Position numbers and translations under genes: made by a program
Assembly: GCA_040954595.2 (NCBI GenBank)
Contig: CM082579.2
Location: 4,278,001-4,342,000, forward strand
Length of the DNA stretch: 64,000 nucleotides
Reading direction: 5' to 3'
Source of the DNA: Balanoglossus misakiensis
Lineage: Eukaryota; Hemichordata
Notes under the pieces: model-generated
What the model saw: the letters and a program-made list of their open reading frames with translations, nothing else
Databases searched by the model: none
Told to the model about the DNA's origin: nothing
In this document: positions 25,301 through 38,292 of the stretch, one piece after another
How the letters are laid out: each line of letters begins with the position of its first letter
How positions within the stretch are numbered: position 1 is the first letter of the stretch

Positions 25301-28300
25301 CCCATGATTTTTTCAAAAATCGACGAAATTTTGAGATTTCGAAAAGTCGAAAAATCGTCATTTTTTGATGATTTTCCTGAGCTATAACCCATGATTTTTT
25401 CAAAAATCGACGAAATTTTGAGATTTCGAAAAGTCGAAAAATCGTCATTTTTTGATGATTTTCCTGAGCTATAACCCATGATTTTTTCAAAAATCGACGA
25501 AATTTTGAGATTTCGAAAAGTCGAAAAATCGTCATTTTTTGATGATTTTCCTGAGCTATAACCCATGATTTTTTCAAAAATCGACGAAATTTTGAGATTT
25601 CGAAAAGTCGAAAAATCGTCATTTTTTGATGATTTTCCTGAGCTATAACCCATGATTTTTTCAAAAATCGACGAAATTTTGAGATTTCGAAAAGTCGAAA
25701 AATCGTCATTTTTTGATGATTTTCCTGAGCTATAACCCATGATTTTTTCAAAAATCGACGAAATTTTGAGATTTCGAAAAGTCGAAAAATCGTCATTTTT
25801 TGATGATTTTCCTGAGCTATAACCCATGATTTTTTCAAAAATCGACCAAATTTTGAGATTTCGAAAAGTCGAAAAATCGTCATTTTTTGATGATTTTCCT
25901 GAGCTATAACCCATGATTTTTTCAAAAATCGACCAAATTTTGAGATTTCGAAAAGTCGAAAAATCGTCATTTTTTGATGATTTTCCTGAGCTATAACCCA
26001 TGATTTTTTCAAAAATCGACCAAATTTTGAGATTTCGAAAAGTCGAAAAATCGTCATTTTTTGATGATTTTCCTGAGCTATAACCCATGATTTTTTCAAA
26101 AATCGACCAAATTTTGAGATTTCGAAAAGTCGAAAAATCGTCATTTTTTGATGATTTTCCTGAGCTATAAGCCATGATTTTTTCAAAAATCGACGAAATT
26201 TTGAGATTTCGAAAAGTCGAAAAATCGTCATTTTTTGATGATTTTCCTGAGCTATAAGCCATGATTTTTTCAAAAATCGACGAAATTTTGAGATTTCGAA
26301 AAGTCGAAAAATCGTCATTTTTTGATGATTTTCCTGAGCTATAAGCCATGATTTTTTCAAAAATCGACGAAATTTTGAGATTTCGAAAAGTCGAAAAATC
26401 GTCATTTTTTGATGATTTTCCTGAGCTATAACCCATGATTTTTTCAAAAATCGACGAAATTTTGAGATTTCGAAAAGTCGAAAAATCGTCATTTTTTGAT
26501 GATTTTCCTGAGCTATAACCCATGATTTTTTCAAAAATCGACGAAATTTTGAGATTTCGAAAAGTCGAAAAATCGTCATTTTTTGATGATTTTCCTGAGC
26601 TATAACCCATGATTTTTTCAAAAATCGACGAAATTTTGAGATTTCGAAAAGTCGAAAAATCGTCATTTTTTGATGATTTTCCTGAGCTATAACCCATGAT
26701 TTTTTCAAAAATCGAAAAAATTTTGAGATTTCGAAAAGTCGAAAAATCGTCATTTTTTGATGATTTTCCTGAGCTATAACCCATGATTTTTTCAAAAATC
26801 GACCAAATTTTGAGATTTCGAAAAGTCGAAAAATCGTCATTTTTTGATGATTTTCCTGAGCTATAACCCATGATTTTTTCAAAAATCGACGAAATTTTGA
26901 GATTTCGAAAAGTCGAAAAATCGTCATTTTTTGATGTTTTTCCTGAGCTATAACCCATGATTTTTTCAAAAATCGACGAAATTTTGAGATTTCGAAAAGT
27001 CGAAAAATCGTCATTTTTTGATGTTTTTCCTGAGCTATAACCCATGATTTTTTCAAAAATCGACGAAATTTTGAGATTTCGAAAAGTCGAAAAATCGTCA
27101 TTTTTTGATGTTTTTCCTGAGCTATAACCCATGATTTTTTCAAAAATCGACGAAATTTTGAGATTTCGAAAAGTCGAAAAATCGTCATTTTTTGATGTTT
27201 TTCCTGAGCTATAACCCATGATTTTTTCAAAAATCGACGAAATTTTGAGATTTCGAAAAGTCGAAAAATCGTCATTTTTTGATGTTTTTCCTGAGCTATA
27301 ACCCATGATTTTTTCAAAAATCGACGAAATTTTGAGATTTCGAAAAGTCGAAAAATCGTCATTTTTTGATGTTTTTCCTGAGCTATAACCCATGATTTTT
27401 TCAAAAATCGACGAAATTTTGAGATTTCGAAAAGTCGAAAAATCGTCATTTTTTGATGTTTTTCCTGAGCTATAACCCATGATTTTTTCAAAAATCGACG
27501 AAATTTTGAGATTTCGAAAAGTCGAAAAATCGTCATTTTTTGATGATTTTCCTGAGCTATAACCCATGATTTTTTCAAAAATCGACCAAATTTTGAGATT
27601 TCGAAAAGTCGAAAAATCGTCATTTTTTGATGATTTTCCTGAGCTATAACCCATGATTTTTTCAAAAATCGACGAAATTTTGAGATTTCGAAAAGTCGAA
27701 AAATCGTCATTTTTTGATGATTTTCCTGAGCTATAACCCATGATTTTTTCAAAAATCGACGAAATTTTGAGATTTCGAAAAGTCGAAAAATCGTCATTTT
27801 TTGATGATTTTCCTGAGCTATAACCCATGATTTTTTCAAAAATCGACGAAATTTTGAGATTTCGAAAAGTCGAAAAATCGTCATTTTTTGATGATTTTCC
27901 TGAGCTATAACCCATGATTTTTTCAAAAATCGACGAAATTTTGAGATTTCGAAAAGTCGAAAAATCGTCATTTTTTGATGATTTTCCTGAGCTATAACCC
28001 ATGATTTTTTCAAAAATCGACGAAATTTTGAGATTTCGAAAAGTCGAAAAATCGTCATTTTTTGATGATTTTCCTGAGCTATAACCCATGATTTTTTCAA
28101 AAATCGACGAAATTTTGAGATTTCGAAAAGTCGAAAAATCGTCATTTTTTGATGATTTTCCTGAGCTATAACCCATGATTTTTTCAAAAATCGACCAAAT
28201 TTTGAGATTTCGAAAAGTCGAAAAATCGTCATTTTTTGATGATTTTCCTGAGCTATAACCCATGATTTTTTCAAAAATCGACCAAATTTTGAGATTTCGA

Positions 28301-30540
28301 AAAGTCGAAAAATCGTCATTTTTTGATGATTTTCCTGAGCTATAACCCATGATTTTTTCAAAAATCGACCAAATTTTGAGATTTCGAAAAGTCGAAAAAT
28401 CGTCATTTTTTGATGATTTTCCTGAGCTATAACCCATGATTTTTTCAAAAATCGACCAAATTTTGAGATTTCGAAAAGTCGAAAAATCGTCATTTTTTGA
28501 TGATTTTCCTGAGCTATAAGCCATGATTTTTTCAAAAATCGACCAAATTTTGAGATTTCGAAAAGTCGAAAAATCGTCATTTTTTGATGATTTTCCTGAG
28601 CTATAAGCCATGATTTTTTCAAAAATCGACGAAATTTTGAGATTTCGAAAAGTCGAAAAATCGTCATTTTTTGATGATTTTCCTGAGCTATAAGCCATGA
28701 TTTTTTCAAAAATCGACCAAATTTTGAGATTTCGAAAAGTCGAAAAATCGTCATTTTTTGATGATTTTCCTGAGCTATAACCCATGATTTTTTCAAAAAT
28801 CGACCAAATTTTGAGATTTCGAAAAGTCGAAAAATCGTCATTTTTTGATGATTTTCCTGAGCTATAACCCATGATTTTTTAAAAAATCGACCAAATTTTG
28901 AGATTTCGAAAAGTCGAAAAATCGTCATTTTTTGATGATTTTCCTGAGCTATAACCCATGATTTTTTCAAAAATCGACCAAATTTTGAGATTTCGAAAAG
29001 TCGAAAAATCGTCATTTTTTGATGATTTTCCTGAGCTATAACCCATGATTTTTTCAAAAATCGACGAAATTTTGAGATTTCGAAAAGTCGAAAAATCGTC
29101 ATTTTTTGATGATTTTCCTGAGCTATAACCCATGATTTTTTCAAAAATCGACGAAATTTTGAGATTTCGAAAAGTCGAAAAATCGTCATTTTTTGATGTT
29201 TTTCCTGAGCTATAACCCATGATTTTTTCAAAAATCGACGAAATTTTGAGATTTCGAAAAGTCGAAAAATCGTCATTTTTTGATGATTTTCCTGAGCTAT
29301 CCCATGATTTTTTCAAAAATCGACGAAATTTTGAGATTTCGAAAAGTCGAAAAATCGTCATTTTTTGATGATTTTCCTGAGCTATAACCCATGATTTTTT
29401 CAAAAATCGACCAAATTTTGAGATTTCGAAAAGTCGAAAAATCGTCATTTTTTGATGATTTTCCTGAGCTATAACCCATGATTTTTTCAAAAATCGACGA
29501 AATTTTGAGATTTCGAAAAGTCGAAAAATCGTCATTTTTTGATGTTTTTCCTGAGCTATAACCCATGATTTTTTCAAAAATCGACGAAATTTTGAGATTT
29601 CGAAAAGTCGAAAAATCGTCATTTTTTGATGATTTTCCTGAGCTATAACCCATGATTTTTTCAAAAATCGACGAAATTTTGAGATTTCGAAAAGTCGAAA
29701 AATCGTCATTTTTTGATGATTTTCCTGAGCTATAACCCATGATTTTTTCAAAAATCGACGAAATTTTGAGATTTCGAAAAGTCGAAAAATCGTCATTTTT
29801 TGATGATTTTCCTGAGCTATAACCCATGATTTTTTCAAAAATCGACGAAATTTTGAGATTTCGAAAAGTCGAAAAATCGTCATTTTTTGATGATTTTCCT
29901 GAGCTATAACCCATGATTTTTTCAAAAATCGACGAAATTTTGAGATTTCGAAAAGTCGAAAAATCGTCATTTTTTGATGTTTTTCCTGAGCTATAACCCA
30001 TGATTTTTTCAAAAATCGACGAAATTTTGAGATTTCGAAAAGTCGAAAAATCGTCATTTTTTGATGTTTTTCCTGAGCTATAACCCATGATTTTTTCAAA
30101 AATCGACGAAATTTTGAGATTTCGAAAAGTCGAAAAATCGTCATTTTTTGATGTTTTTCCTGAGCTATAACCCATGATTTTTTCAAAAATCGACGAAATT
30201 TTGAGATTTCGAAAAGTCGAAAAATCGTCATTTTTTGATGATTTTCCTGAGCTATAACCCATGATTTTTTCAAAAATCGACGAAATTTTGAGATTTCGAA
30301 AAGTCGAAAAATCGTCATTTTTTGATGATTTTCCTGAGCTATAACCCATGATTTTTTCAAAAATCGACGAAATTTTGAGATTTCGAAAAGTCGAAAAATC
30401 GTCATTTTTTGATGTTTTTCCTGAGCTATAACCCATGATTTTTTCAAAAATCGACGAAATTTTGAGATTTCGAAAAGTCGAAAAATCGTCATTTTTTGAT
30501 GATTTTCCTGAGCTATAACCCATGATTTTTTCAAAAATCG

Positions 30541-30690
30541 ACGATCGATTGTCAAAAAATGAAGACATTTTGAAAATTCGGAAAGTCGAAAATTTGTCAT
30601 TTTTGGAGGATTTTCATGAGCTATAACCCATGAAAAACGTCCAAAAATGACAGAATGACCAAAATTCGCAAAGTGGACATTTGAGAATGA
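30541..30690. repeat. divergent right-edge satellite units
   Basis: After GACGATCGATTGTC the unit degenerates (AATGAAGACATTTTGAAAAT, TTTTCATGAGC), then continues into a partial unit of the 78-bp type (AAAAACGTCCAAAAATGACA). Its variants match the left-edge unit and the intronic 78-bp units and not the array core. Confidence 0.8.
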
Positions 30691-30699
30691 AAGTGAAAT

Positions 30700-31631
30700 A
30701 GACGCAATTCCTCCGACTTTATTGGCATTTTATTCCATTTATTCCATTATAATACAATAGCAGGTATTCAACAAATATAGCCAATATACAATATTTTAAT
30801 ATTATTTTGAAAAAAAAATTAAATATGGTTACAAGATAAACTACTGATTAACCTTGCCGTCACTGTTTACAGCTTTGTGAAAGATACAATAATGTTATAG
30901 TCTCTTAAATAAATATCTAACAGGTCGCCCTAAAATCAAGTCAGGCGGAAACAGGAATCGCTATTGTAACTCAAAAAGATCCAGACTGATTGGCTGGTTC
31001 AGACTCGGCGGAAAATGGAAGAAGCTATCCAGAATATGGCGCCTTCAATGGTATATAGCTGGCCAGCAAATTTCACTATTGTTTTTTTGCATCAAAAAGC
31101 AAGGGCCAGGAGGACATTGACGATTAAAGTCCGGTAGTGTGCAAATACATCCAGAAATCTTTCTAGTAGTCTGACGTCTGGTGAACTTACATATATGTGC
31201 ACAAAAATGCAGCTTTCCACCGCAAAACTAGCCCGTGAATCCTGTTCCAACGTTTACGGAAGGAGTTACGTCGTGCAAACTGTACACGTTAAACAACGAC
31301 CAGCCTTTTACACTACAGAGAAGAATGCGATGAATGGACGGACAGCTTTATGTAAATGAATCAACAAGCTCCGATCGCTATTGGTCAACAGCTGCTTCGG
31401 CGTAATGGCGTACCGCCAACTGGAGAAGAGAGCACGGCCGCCATTTTGTTTGAAAGTCATCCACTTCCTTGGCAAGTTAAAGCATCGATGTGACTTATTT
31501 CAAAATGCGAAGTCCGGGACTACATCACGGTAGCCGCGCTGTGAGAAATAAAATCCCGCATCTGCTATTCAATCCACAAGCAATTCTATCGACCCACTCA
31601 CTCGTCGAAAATCCCAGCTTTTCGCGTCTGC
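30700..31631 (-). other. 3' flank of the CNBD2-like gene; no other feature
   Basis: No coding exon seen. A TTTATT on the plus strand at about 30718 would read AATAAA for the minus-strand CNBD2-like transcript, about 0.9 kb after its stop. The plus ORF at 31490-31681 overlaps its last exon and is a shadow. Confidence 0.5.
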
Positions 31632-34600
31632 CTACAAGTACATGCTCTGCTCGTTCGGATGGAAACTGGGGAAGGTGCTGAGCATCATGCTTTTGTACGC
31701 CTGCCAGTTCGTTTGGTCCTGAAGCCGTTGCTGCAAACTCGATTCCGACGGATACGGTCTGAGCTGCAAACGTAAAATTGAAAGGAGAGACGATTGTCAG
31801 ACCGAGTTAACATTCAACATGCAAGAGTTACTGTGACTTGCGATGGGTACCAATCCCTTCATGCCACCGAAAGTCTTGAAACACGACAGAACCAAAATAT
31901 ATGACTGAAAAAGTTACGTGTCCGTGGGGTGTACACATTATATACAAAATTGCATAAATGATGCGTACCATAAGTCGAAGCTTTTTCCGGTGCTTCTGTG
32001 TGAGATGATGAAGGAAGAATTTCTTGTTGATGAGAATGCACTCGGCGCCATCCGATACCAGGGTTGTGCTCATTGAACCGCCCTCTATCTCCCCCAGAAT
32101 GAGAGGAGTAAGGCCCTGTGAACGAGACAGCGGAGACGTTTGCAATCATACATTTCACACATCAGGTTTGTTGACATGTTTTTGATATAAAACGATAAGA
32201 AGATACAATAGTATATTTCTCCATGTTATATGACATCGCTTAGGTTCACTTACAAACGTGTCCTTCTCCACCAGTTTTTGTAATTGCACGTATATGGTCT
32301 TGGGCGGACGTCTCGCTCGTGGGAAATCGAACTCGCTCTTAGCATAACAATCGCTCTGTTAGAAAGACAAAAAAGACAAACATAAGTGAAAATGTCACGT
32401 GGTCGTACTCTGCTTCACCTTTACAACAACGCTGTGATCTTTATGACGTCACTTTGGTCAAACATTGACTTTTTCCAGTCGGGGTTGAAAATAATAACCG
32501 ATGTTGAAACGTGCATACAAGTGATTGATTTGCAGATTGGGTTGAATTTGAATAAATCATTTCGGGAAATACTTACCGCTGTTGCCCTTGTTTCAGGCCT
32601 CTGTTCTTCCAGTTTCCTTTGAAATTCAACTCGTTCTCTGTCGACTGGGTGAAGAAAGCAGTAAGGAACTCAAACCGATGCTCATTGTTAGGAATGGATG
32701 TAAGATGGTTAATACACACGCGGCATTTAAAAACGCTATCTTCCACAAGAGAAGCCCGTTTCCAAAGTTGGGATTGTTGGAACCGATAAGCGTGCCAATG
32801 AAACGCACATATCGACGTACATAAAGTTCCAATGTGATTACAACCAAATTCAACCAATGAGCCACATTGCGATGGACGCGATACTGCTGTACTGAGCAGC
32901 TAAGTTTAAAGTCGTTGATACGTGTATAGCCATGTATTGACCTTAGCTAAGTATGGCCCGTACTTTGATACATGTAGTTTGGTCAGCTTGTGAACTCACC
33001 TTGGGTTGGGCTTTTGATTCGAATCGACGGTAGCGATTTTTTCCTCTGGGGTTCTGGGCTGGGTCTGAAACTCGGGCTCGGCTGAGTACTTGGGCGACTT
33101 TTGCTACCCTTTGGGAAAGGCGTGTGTCTGGAGGCAGTTGATCGACTTCTGGGACCTGCAAATTAACACTGCCATTAATGATACATGTTGAAAAACGGCC
33201 AATCTGCCACACCATATGAAAACGTGATCACAGGGAAATCTGTGCGCCAGAATTGCATCTGCTCTATTTATTTTTTTCTTGTGCGTGACAGCACCGATTG
33301 CAAAAAAGGTTGACAATTTCAAATTAAAGACTGACATGTATGTTTAATTAATCAACTCAGGTGACGTCTTCGAACTTTGAAGGGAAACCTAATTGATGGT
33401 CGTCATACTTACTAATAAGCGCCATCTGCGCATCCGGTACCAATGAGCGAAGAGCCCGGATGTCGGGTCGAACTTCCTGTAGCTTCTTGAGTACTCGACA
33501 CGTTCCCTGTAAAATGAAGTTAAATATATTACATGAAAATAGTGCAATAATTGATATTATTTTTTTCACTTTGTGTTTTTGTCTTGTTTCCAAAAATGAC
33601 ACCAATGTTAAATCCATAATACTGACGTGAGCGGAAAACCGTGCGATATGTTTGTATCAAACTACATGTATTATTAATTCACTGATCTAAATTGAATCGG
33701 AATTTGATTGCTCACCGATTTCACTATATAGATCCAGTCAGCCGTATTACTGTCTTTACATATGACAACACCGCGCCGGAAGTACATGTACAGGCAGATT
33801 TTGGGATCGTCTTGGGGAAGTCGGGAAATTGGCCAGCCGGAAAACTCTTCCATCGCTCGCAAGTACTGTATGAATTCGGGCTCCGTTCCGTCTCCCCGAT
33901 GCATGAAAATATCGACGAAATCCTGTAAAGAAAGGTTTATTTTATGGGTTTTTAGTTTATTATGATTGCTTTTTAATGTGTTGTTCTCAAAATTGTTTTG
34001 GCTACTGTTAGTTTTGCTCTTCTTAAAAAGCAGAGAATGTTTTAAAATTAAAGTGACACTACTTTCGCAAGCAATAAAAGTTAGACTCACTTCTCTACCA
34101 ACGGCTAAAAGTTCGACGCCATCTTGACAGCTGACAGTGGCTGTTCGCCTTGAGTGGTGCATGATTGCAAGTTCCTGCAAAAAAAGTCGAAATGCCAATG
34201 ACCGTTCGTCTCCATGCTTGTTGGATCTTTACAATGCGTAACTTGCATAAGAAGACACAACGTCAGTTACGCAATGCTACAGGCACGACAATGTCGCTCG
34301 GACGGATAATTGGAATTTGGGACAATTTCAAGTGTCACCTGCATTTTAAACAATCAAAATATTCTTCGGGATGGACAGCTGTGTGTTCACCCGTGACCCT
34401 GCAGTAAGGTATGTACTCAAATTCAATTTAGATGCGCCGCCCTCGGGGCAACACTGAATGTCGCTTGATGACTCACCCCAAAGCTGTTCCCTTTCTTGAG
34501 AAAAGCGACGGTTTGCACTTTCGTTTCTCCAGTCCTGGCGTCCTGTGAGGACAGCGTCACCACTGCCGTTCCCGTGAGAATCATGTAGAAGTTCTCTGCG

Positions 34601-36688
34601 TGGTGACCCTGCCTGATGATTACCCGTGATGCCTCGTAACTACAAAGAGAAACCATGGAAACATTAATTATCGGTTGCGTGGTGTTCTCCCAGTCGCCAG
34701 AGGGGGCGTGACTCTATCACGCTGCTTTTAAATTGCATACACTTTCACTACCAAGATATGGTTGAAGAAAGCAAACAGCACACAGAAATGCGCACAATAT
34801 TCTATTACATATATGGTTATGACCCGCACTCACCTTTCGTACCATCCAACACTAACCAACGACCGTTGCATTCTGATCGGAAATTCTGCGAACGCCTCCA
34901 CGGCACTTTTCAGAGACAATAAGGCCTAAAAGACGAAGCGAACATAAGATTACGAGCCATACCAATAAGATCTTTTACACCTGTCCTAAAGATGCAGTAG
35001 GCCTAATCGACAACAGTGTGAATCCTTCGCCATCTGTCGACAGGGAAAAGTGGTTAATCATTCTTTTCGCGGCGTGTCAAAGAAGAAAAAAATAGCGCCC
35101 CCACACATGTGTTTGGAATAGGGAAGCAAGTGCACACTGGAGGCTGTGATGGCTGTGATGGAAAATGATGACTTCCACCCAGGAATAACTTACAATTTTC
35201 TTTTGTTCGTCCGTCCTTTCTTCCGGCGGCATGGAAAGAATCTGTTTTGCGTCTGGACTAAGTTGCATCTGCAAAGTCAAATAGAAACCATCACATATAC
35301 GCGACTGTGTAAACCGACACGGTAACTGTATGCGTTATGCGTCCTCTTTGGACATAATAGCGAGCATCAGGAAATCGCGAGGAAGTACAATAATGGGGGA
35401 GAGGGTTAGACCAGAAACGCTAACAACCAGTAAAATAACAACACAAAAGGCGCTTAATGATTCCAATTCATTTCTACTCACATCTTTCTTTGCTCTGTAG
35501 TAAGACGGATCAAAATAAAGACCTGATCCCCCTATTGAGCTCCCGACAGGGTCTTCCGAGGCGTAGAGTAGGAATTTTAATTCTGAGTTGCGTAATCGTG
35601 CCTCTCTAAAAGAAAAGAAGTAAAGAGAATGAAAAATTACGAATGTATTTCTTTAACTCGCCCTCTATGTATACACATGGGGCTCTAGATCTGTACACGC
35701 ACGTTTACTGCTCGTCATTAAATTGGCCTGTGACCGTACAGACAGCGGTGGACCGTTATCTTATTGAATGCCAACAGCCATAAAGGTAATATACCAATTA
35801 AATAGATTGCTTATTCTGTACCAGTCAATGAAAGTAAGGCTCAACCGAATCCGATTAAATACAGGCTCGGCTCCACTACAGACAATCAACAAGCTTGCGG
35901 ATAATTTACGGCTGTCAGAAATTTCCCATTTCAAGGATCACTTCTGTTGGTAAGTGTTTCAGGGCTTATACTACATTTCTCACAACCTTATATGAAATAT
36001 TTTCCCCAGGTTTATCCACAGTGTTTATCATTATAACCGTTTCGTTATTATCGTCCGGCTGACCTTGATTATATACCTAAATCACTGACACTTATGCAAA
36101 TCCCAAGTCAATCTTAAATCACTTGTAAAAAGAAATATAGCGAGAAAATCTGTTGCGGTAAAGAACTATTTTGAGACATGAGGTCTGGAATGTTAAGACT
36201 AATTTCGAAGAAAATAAGACGCCGCTGATGCAAAACGGCATAAAAACATTTCTAGCCATCCACATCACCATCTTCAGTTTTGAGTGGTTTTTGACTTTTT
36301 GCATTCTTTCTGCGGTCGGATGTTGTAATGCAAATAATCAAGTACATTTCTCAGGTGTATTTCACATTTTTTTATACATGGTTTATTTTCACATCTTGGT
36401 TGACTGCACTGAAGAAGCCGAGATTTGAATGGGGATTATAACTCAATACCACAACGGTCACTTGGGAGGAATGTTATACAATTGACTATTATAGGTTAGC
36501 TCTGTCGATCATGTTGTTTGTTGGATTCTACGCTTTTTTAGATTTCATACACAATGAATGAGGAATTGTTTGTTGTGTACAGGAATTTACTTTGAAGGCC
36601 ATCGCTGCCACACTTACCTGTCGGATGTTGTGAGTGCCCGAAGTAAAGTCTGGACAATTCTAACCGCTCGTCGAAAGCGTATGAGAGG
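31632..36688 (-). CDS. CNBD2: cyclic nucleotide-binding domain-containing protein 2-like, common exons
   Basis: Thirteen exons on the minus strand: 36618-36688, 35482-35605, 35194-35268, 34834-34925, 34477-34639, 34091-34174, 33716-33922, 33413-33506, 33000-33155, 32577-32644, 32254-32355, 31969-32115 and 31632-31763 (stop). Total 1,515 nt, every junction in phase. The start lies in an upstream exon (see candidates from 38.3 kb on). Family landmarks: YFDPSYYRAKK, then ALLSLKSAVEAF..FP.R.Q and GWYE (entry to the first domain), VIIRQGHHAENFYMILTG, and the phosphate-binding cassette FGELAIMHHSRRTATV with its Glu and Arg present, so ligand binding looks possible. A degenerate second domain follows (TIYVQLQKLVEKDTFGL, GAECILINKKFF). 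A Ser/Pro/Lys-rich insert is encoded at 33000-33155. Vertebrate CNBD2 is linked to sperm function; that role here is inference. Confidence 0.87.
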
Positions 36689-36699
36689 CTGAAAAATAG

Positions 36700-38280
36700 C
36701 AAAGGAAATTTGCAACCAAATTAGCACAAGGATGATAAGACGTTAAAAAAAATTTGACCGGAATTGGGCATTGGTTGCAATCCTCATAGAAACTGACTTG
36801 GAGTGATTCAAACCTCTATATTTGTTCATGTAAAAATCGCACAAACATGGAACGATCGCATTATGGTGAGCACACTTCCTTCATCAGGCTATGAAAGGGG
36901 AAAGTAATGGACCAGATCTGAATATAGTCCCAATGAAGTATCTGCATTGTGGTAATTAAACCGCTGCATTTTGAAAAAAAATGTCCGTTATCAACAAAGC
37001 ACGCGCTTAGCCGGTCTTAGTAACAACTAGCAACTCCCTCATCACCGACGCTGATACAAAGCGATGTTTTATTGCGTTTCCAAGCAGCAGGCATGTACGC
37101 TGTCAAAAGGAGCCACGTTATATAGTGCTCCATATGACACTGGACCTGTTCAACCTGAAATGATTTCAAAGCGATCAAATTCACGTCCCTATATTCGACC
37201 TGCCTGGTATGTAAAGAAACGGCAAAACAAGCTTACAAATAACTATCCCCAATCTTTTAACCATTATTACTTGCTGCACAAACTACAAGTATTCTTCCAA
37301 GTGCCTCTTGTTTTGTTGTTTTTCGCGTTTGACCCGATTGGCTCTCCGCACGGCTGTAAACCAATAGTTGGCTTGTTTTCGTCTGTCGGGAGCAAATTGC
37401 GACAAGCTTTGTAAGAAAGGCGGTTTCAATAACCATAAACACAACCGAACACAATACACTCGTCCGCTGCGCAGAATGGGAATAAAGCTTTTTATTCCAC
37501 ATAACGTTACAAAGGGATATATGAGTATGGCCGCTTGACATTGACTTGTATGGACACGGTGTGCCCTGTGATGTATTCCGCGGCGTTGCAAGTACAGGCT
37601 CACCTGTGAATTCTCTTCCACTCGACACAACAGGCGTTATTTGCAGATGACATAGATTAATATTCAAGCGACGTAATAAGTGCACAAACCCAATGGGTGA
37701 TGATGTCTTAAGTTTTCGCCATACAATAAGAGCAACCCAATTATGGCACAACGAATGCGACAGGCTATTGTAAGAACGTCTGCCATCGTTGCGTTTTATC
37801 GCCGACATTGGGCGAAAACCGTTTTTAGTGGATATTCAATAAGGGCGGACAAAGGATTGTGGCGACGGCACAGCCTCGTCAAATACAATTCGGGGCGAAA
37901 GCATTTCATTGGAGATAACCTGTGGGTTTGTCACCGGGTAAAGAGTGTGTTCAGATTGAAAGGAAATCTGACTTCGAGTGAACGCATTATATGTGAATAA
38001 ATCTTACTCTCTCGTCTGCAAATTTCAAGTCAATGATTAATTTCAATAGCTATTGAGTGACGAATGTCGTCTCAAAACACGAATTTGCCGCTGTTGCCTC
38101 ACCCCAGCGTTAGGAAGGATTTTTCACTGACATAGTTTCTGTGTATCGGATAACGCGCACGGGAAGTGGAGGGTAATACACTCCAGAGGGTTATTGCTAG
38201 TCTTCCGTGTCACACTGAAAACAGTTGCTACTTTTAGCTGGGGGTTGACTCAGAATTAAAAAAAAACAGGATCTTGTTAC
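36700..38280 (-). other. intron upstream of the first common CNBD2 exon
   Basis: Follows the acceptor TTTTTCAG|CCTCTC at 36689. No exon with family similarity was found. ORFs at 37064-37414 and 37257-37808 lack any recognisable domain and splice support. Confidence 0.5.
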
Positions 38281-38292
38281 TTATCCTATTAC

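Larger units (their letters stand above)
16341..30640. repeat. 87-bp AT-rich satellite array, about 160 copies
   Basis: Head-to-tail units of 87 bp with landmarks GAGCTATAACCCATGATTTT, ATCGACGAAATTTTGAGATT, TCGAAAAGTCGAAAAATCGT and CATTTTTTGATGATTTTCCT. Most units differ only at a few diagnostic sites: GACGAA/GACCAA, GATGATT/GATGTTT and AACCC/AAGCC. Many units between 20957 and 22370 are 88 bp (an extra A in CAAAAAATCG), and single-base deletions occur near 21648, 23013 and 29300. Since 87 is 3 x 29 and two minus-strand frames lack stops, the array shows overlapping open frames up to about 2,088 codons. Diagnostic changes are amino-acid changing in both frames and 88-bp units switch frames, so this is satellite DNA and not coding. 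Confidence 0.97.

Noticed and set aside
16778-29276. Giant minus-strand open frames of 1,182 to 2,088 codons
   Set aside because: They are a by-product of an 87-bp (29-codon) satellite with no stops in two frames. Variants are non-synonymous in both frames, and 88-bp units shift the frame.
16341-30640. Possible CRISPR-like array
   Set aside because: Whole units are near-identical with no unique spacers, and the genome is eukaryotic.
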